A DNA stretch of 64,000 bases from Notoacmeibacter sp. MSK16QG-6 (lineage in GTDB: Bacteria; Pseudomonadota; Alphaproteobacteria; Rhizobiales; Rhizobiaceae): NCBI RefSeq assembly GCF_024158145.1, contig NZ_JAMYXM010000003.1, forward strand, positions 186,001 through 250,000, read 5' to 3'. The translations under genes were made by a program, and so were the position numbers. The notes beneath the pieces were generated by a model. The model ran no database searches. It saw only the letters and a program-made list of their open reading frames with translations, and was not told where the DNA came from. Below, piece after piece: positions 63,856 through 64,000 of this stretch; the first letter of the stretch is position 1, and the number at the start of each line of letters is the position of its first letter.

Positions 63856-64000
63856 ATGGCAGATAAGGGCGGCACGATCGTCATAAAGAAATACGCTAAC
63901 CGCCGGCTCTATAACACCGGAACGAGCACCTACGTCACGCTCGAGGACCTGTCCAACATGGTCAAGCGGGACGAGGATTTTGTCGTGCAGGACGCCAAAA
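63856..64000 (+). CDS. phaR: Polyhydroxyalkanoate synthesis regulator PhaR (5' part)
   Basis: The first 48 codons are visible and the gene continues past the window. I-V-I-K-K-Y-A-N-R-R-L-Y-N-T-G-T-S-T-Y-V and L-E-D-L are the conserved PhaR DNA-binding domain. GGGAGATATCGA precedes the ATG. PhaR represses PHB-related genes until granules or the polymer bind it. Confidence 0.92.
   Translation, partial: MADKGGTIVIKKYANRRLYNTGTSTYVTLEDLSNMVKRDEDFVVQDAK

Noticed and set aside
1-64000. CRISPR array, tRNA genes, insertion sequences
   Set aside because: I looked for regular repeat-spacer series, cloverleaf-like T-loops and transposase motifs on both strands and found none.

Overview
The window looks like core chromosome of a Rhizobiales (Hyphomicrobiales) alphaproteobacterium. 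The evidence is the combination of rcdA, gapR and trcR (alphaproteobacterial cell-cycle genes), a SAM-II riboswitch in front of metA, a GAPDH-PGK-transketolase block, CarD next to a heat-shock sigma factor, a Suv3-like helicase, a phbAB/phaR polyhydroxybutyrate locus, and many DUF families typical of this order (DUF1036, DUF1244, DUF1849-sized secreted proteins, DUF3618, DUF4164). GC is high and coding density is very high. I saw no tRNA, rRNA, IS element, prophage or CRISPR array.

Layout. 0-2 kb: the edge of a VapC/AbrB-type toxin-antitoxin pair, ruvC and rcdA. 2-9.3 kb: an acyl-CoA ligase, then a rightward run thiE-like, Sel1-repeat protein, efp, suhB and a TolQ/MotA-like plus OmpA/MotB-like pair. 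9.3-18 kb: ABC exporter, rpmE, secreted and small metal or redox proteins, yebC, TerC, YmdB-like phosphodiesterase, 5-formyl-THF cyclo-ligase and a probable 6S RNA. 18.3-22.7 kb: moxR and its VWA partner, separated by SAM-II/metA and a GGDEF gene. 22.7-28.2 kb: a cysteine-rich copper-storage-like protein, gapR, DUF1244, DUF1036, pyk and a LysE exporter. 28.2-36.1 kb: hydrolase, TPR protein, rpmJ, trcR, WYL regulator, SDR and a rightward envelope/stress operon that starts with a 24-residue membrane peptide. 36.1-47 kb: prpE, a repetitive secreted protein, two tandem SGNH hydrolases, pgk, LysE, gap and tkt. 46.8-48.7 kb: a two-gene locus made of an MdnC/MvdD-like ATP-grasp ligase and a long protein with about twelve Pro-Thr/acidic repeats. 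48.9-60.3 kb: DUF4164, zapA, ABC-F ATPase, thiN, M48 peptidase, rpoH, carD, fdxA, S4 protein and Suv3-like helicase. 60.6-64 kb: phbB, phbA and the beginning of phaR.

Most interesting point. The 46.8-48.7 kb pair has the composition of a graspetide (omega-ester peptide) system: a macrocyclase-type ATP-grasp enzyme next to a candidate precursor whose repeats each carry one hydroxyl residue and one or more carboxylates at a 7-9 residue period. The repeat, consensus P-T-F-G-E-[DE]-x, does not match the microviridin or plesiocin core motifs I know. Other points worth a look are an intrinsic terminator of rpmJ that also encodes the start of the next gene's signal peptide, AT-rich orphan genes that interrupt the tkt/gap and phbA/phbB blocks, a tandem repeat in the helicase tail, and several small proteins of 24 to 51 residues.

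Metabolic reading. gap, pgk, tkt and pyk give central carbon flow. prpE, the acyl-CoA ligase and phbAB/phaR give acyl-CoA use and carbon storage. metA under SAM control gives methionine synthesis. rcdA, gapR, trcR and zapA belong to the cell cycle and division.
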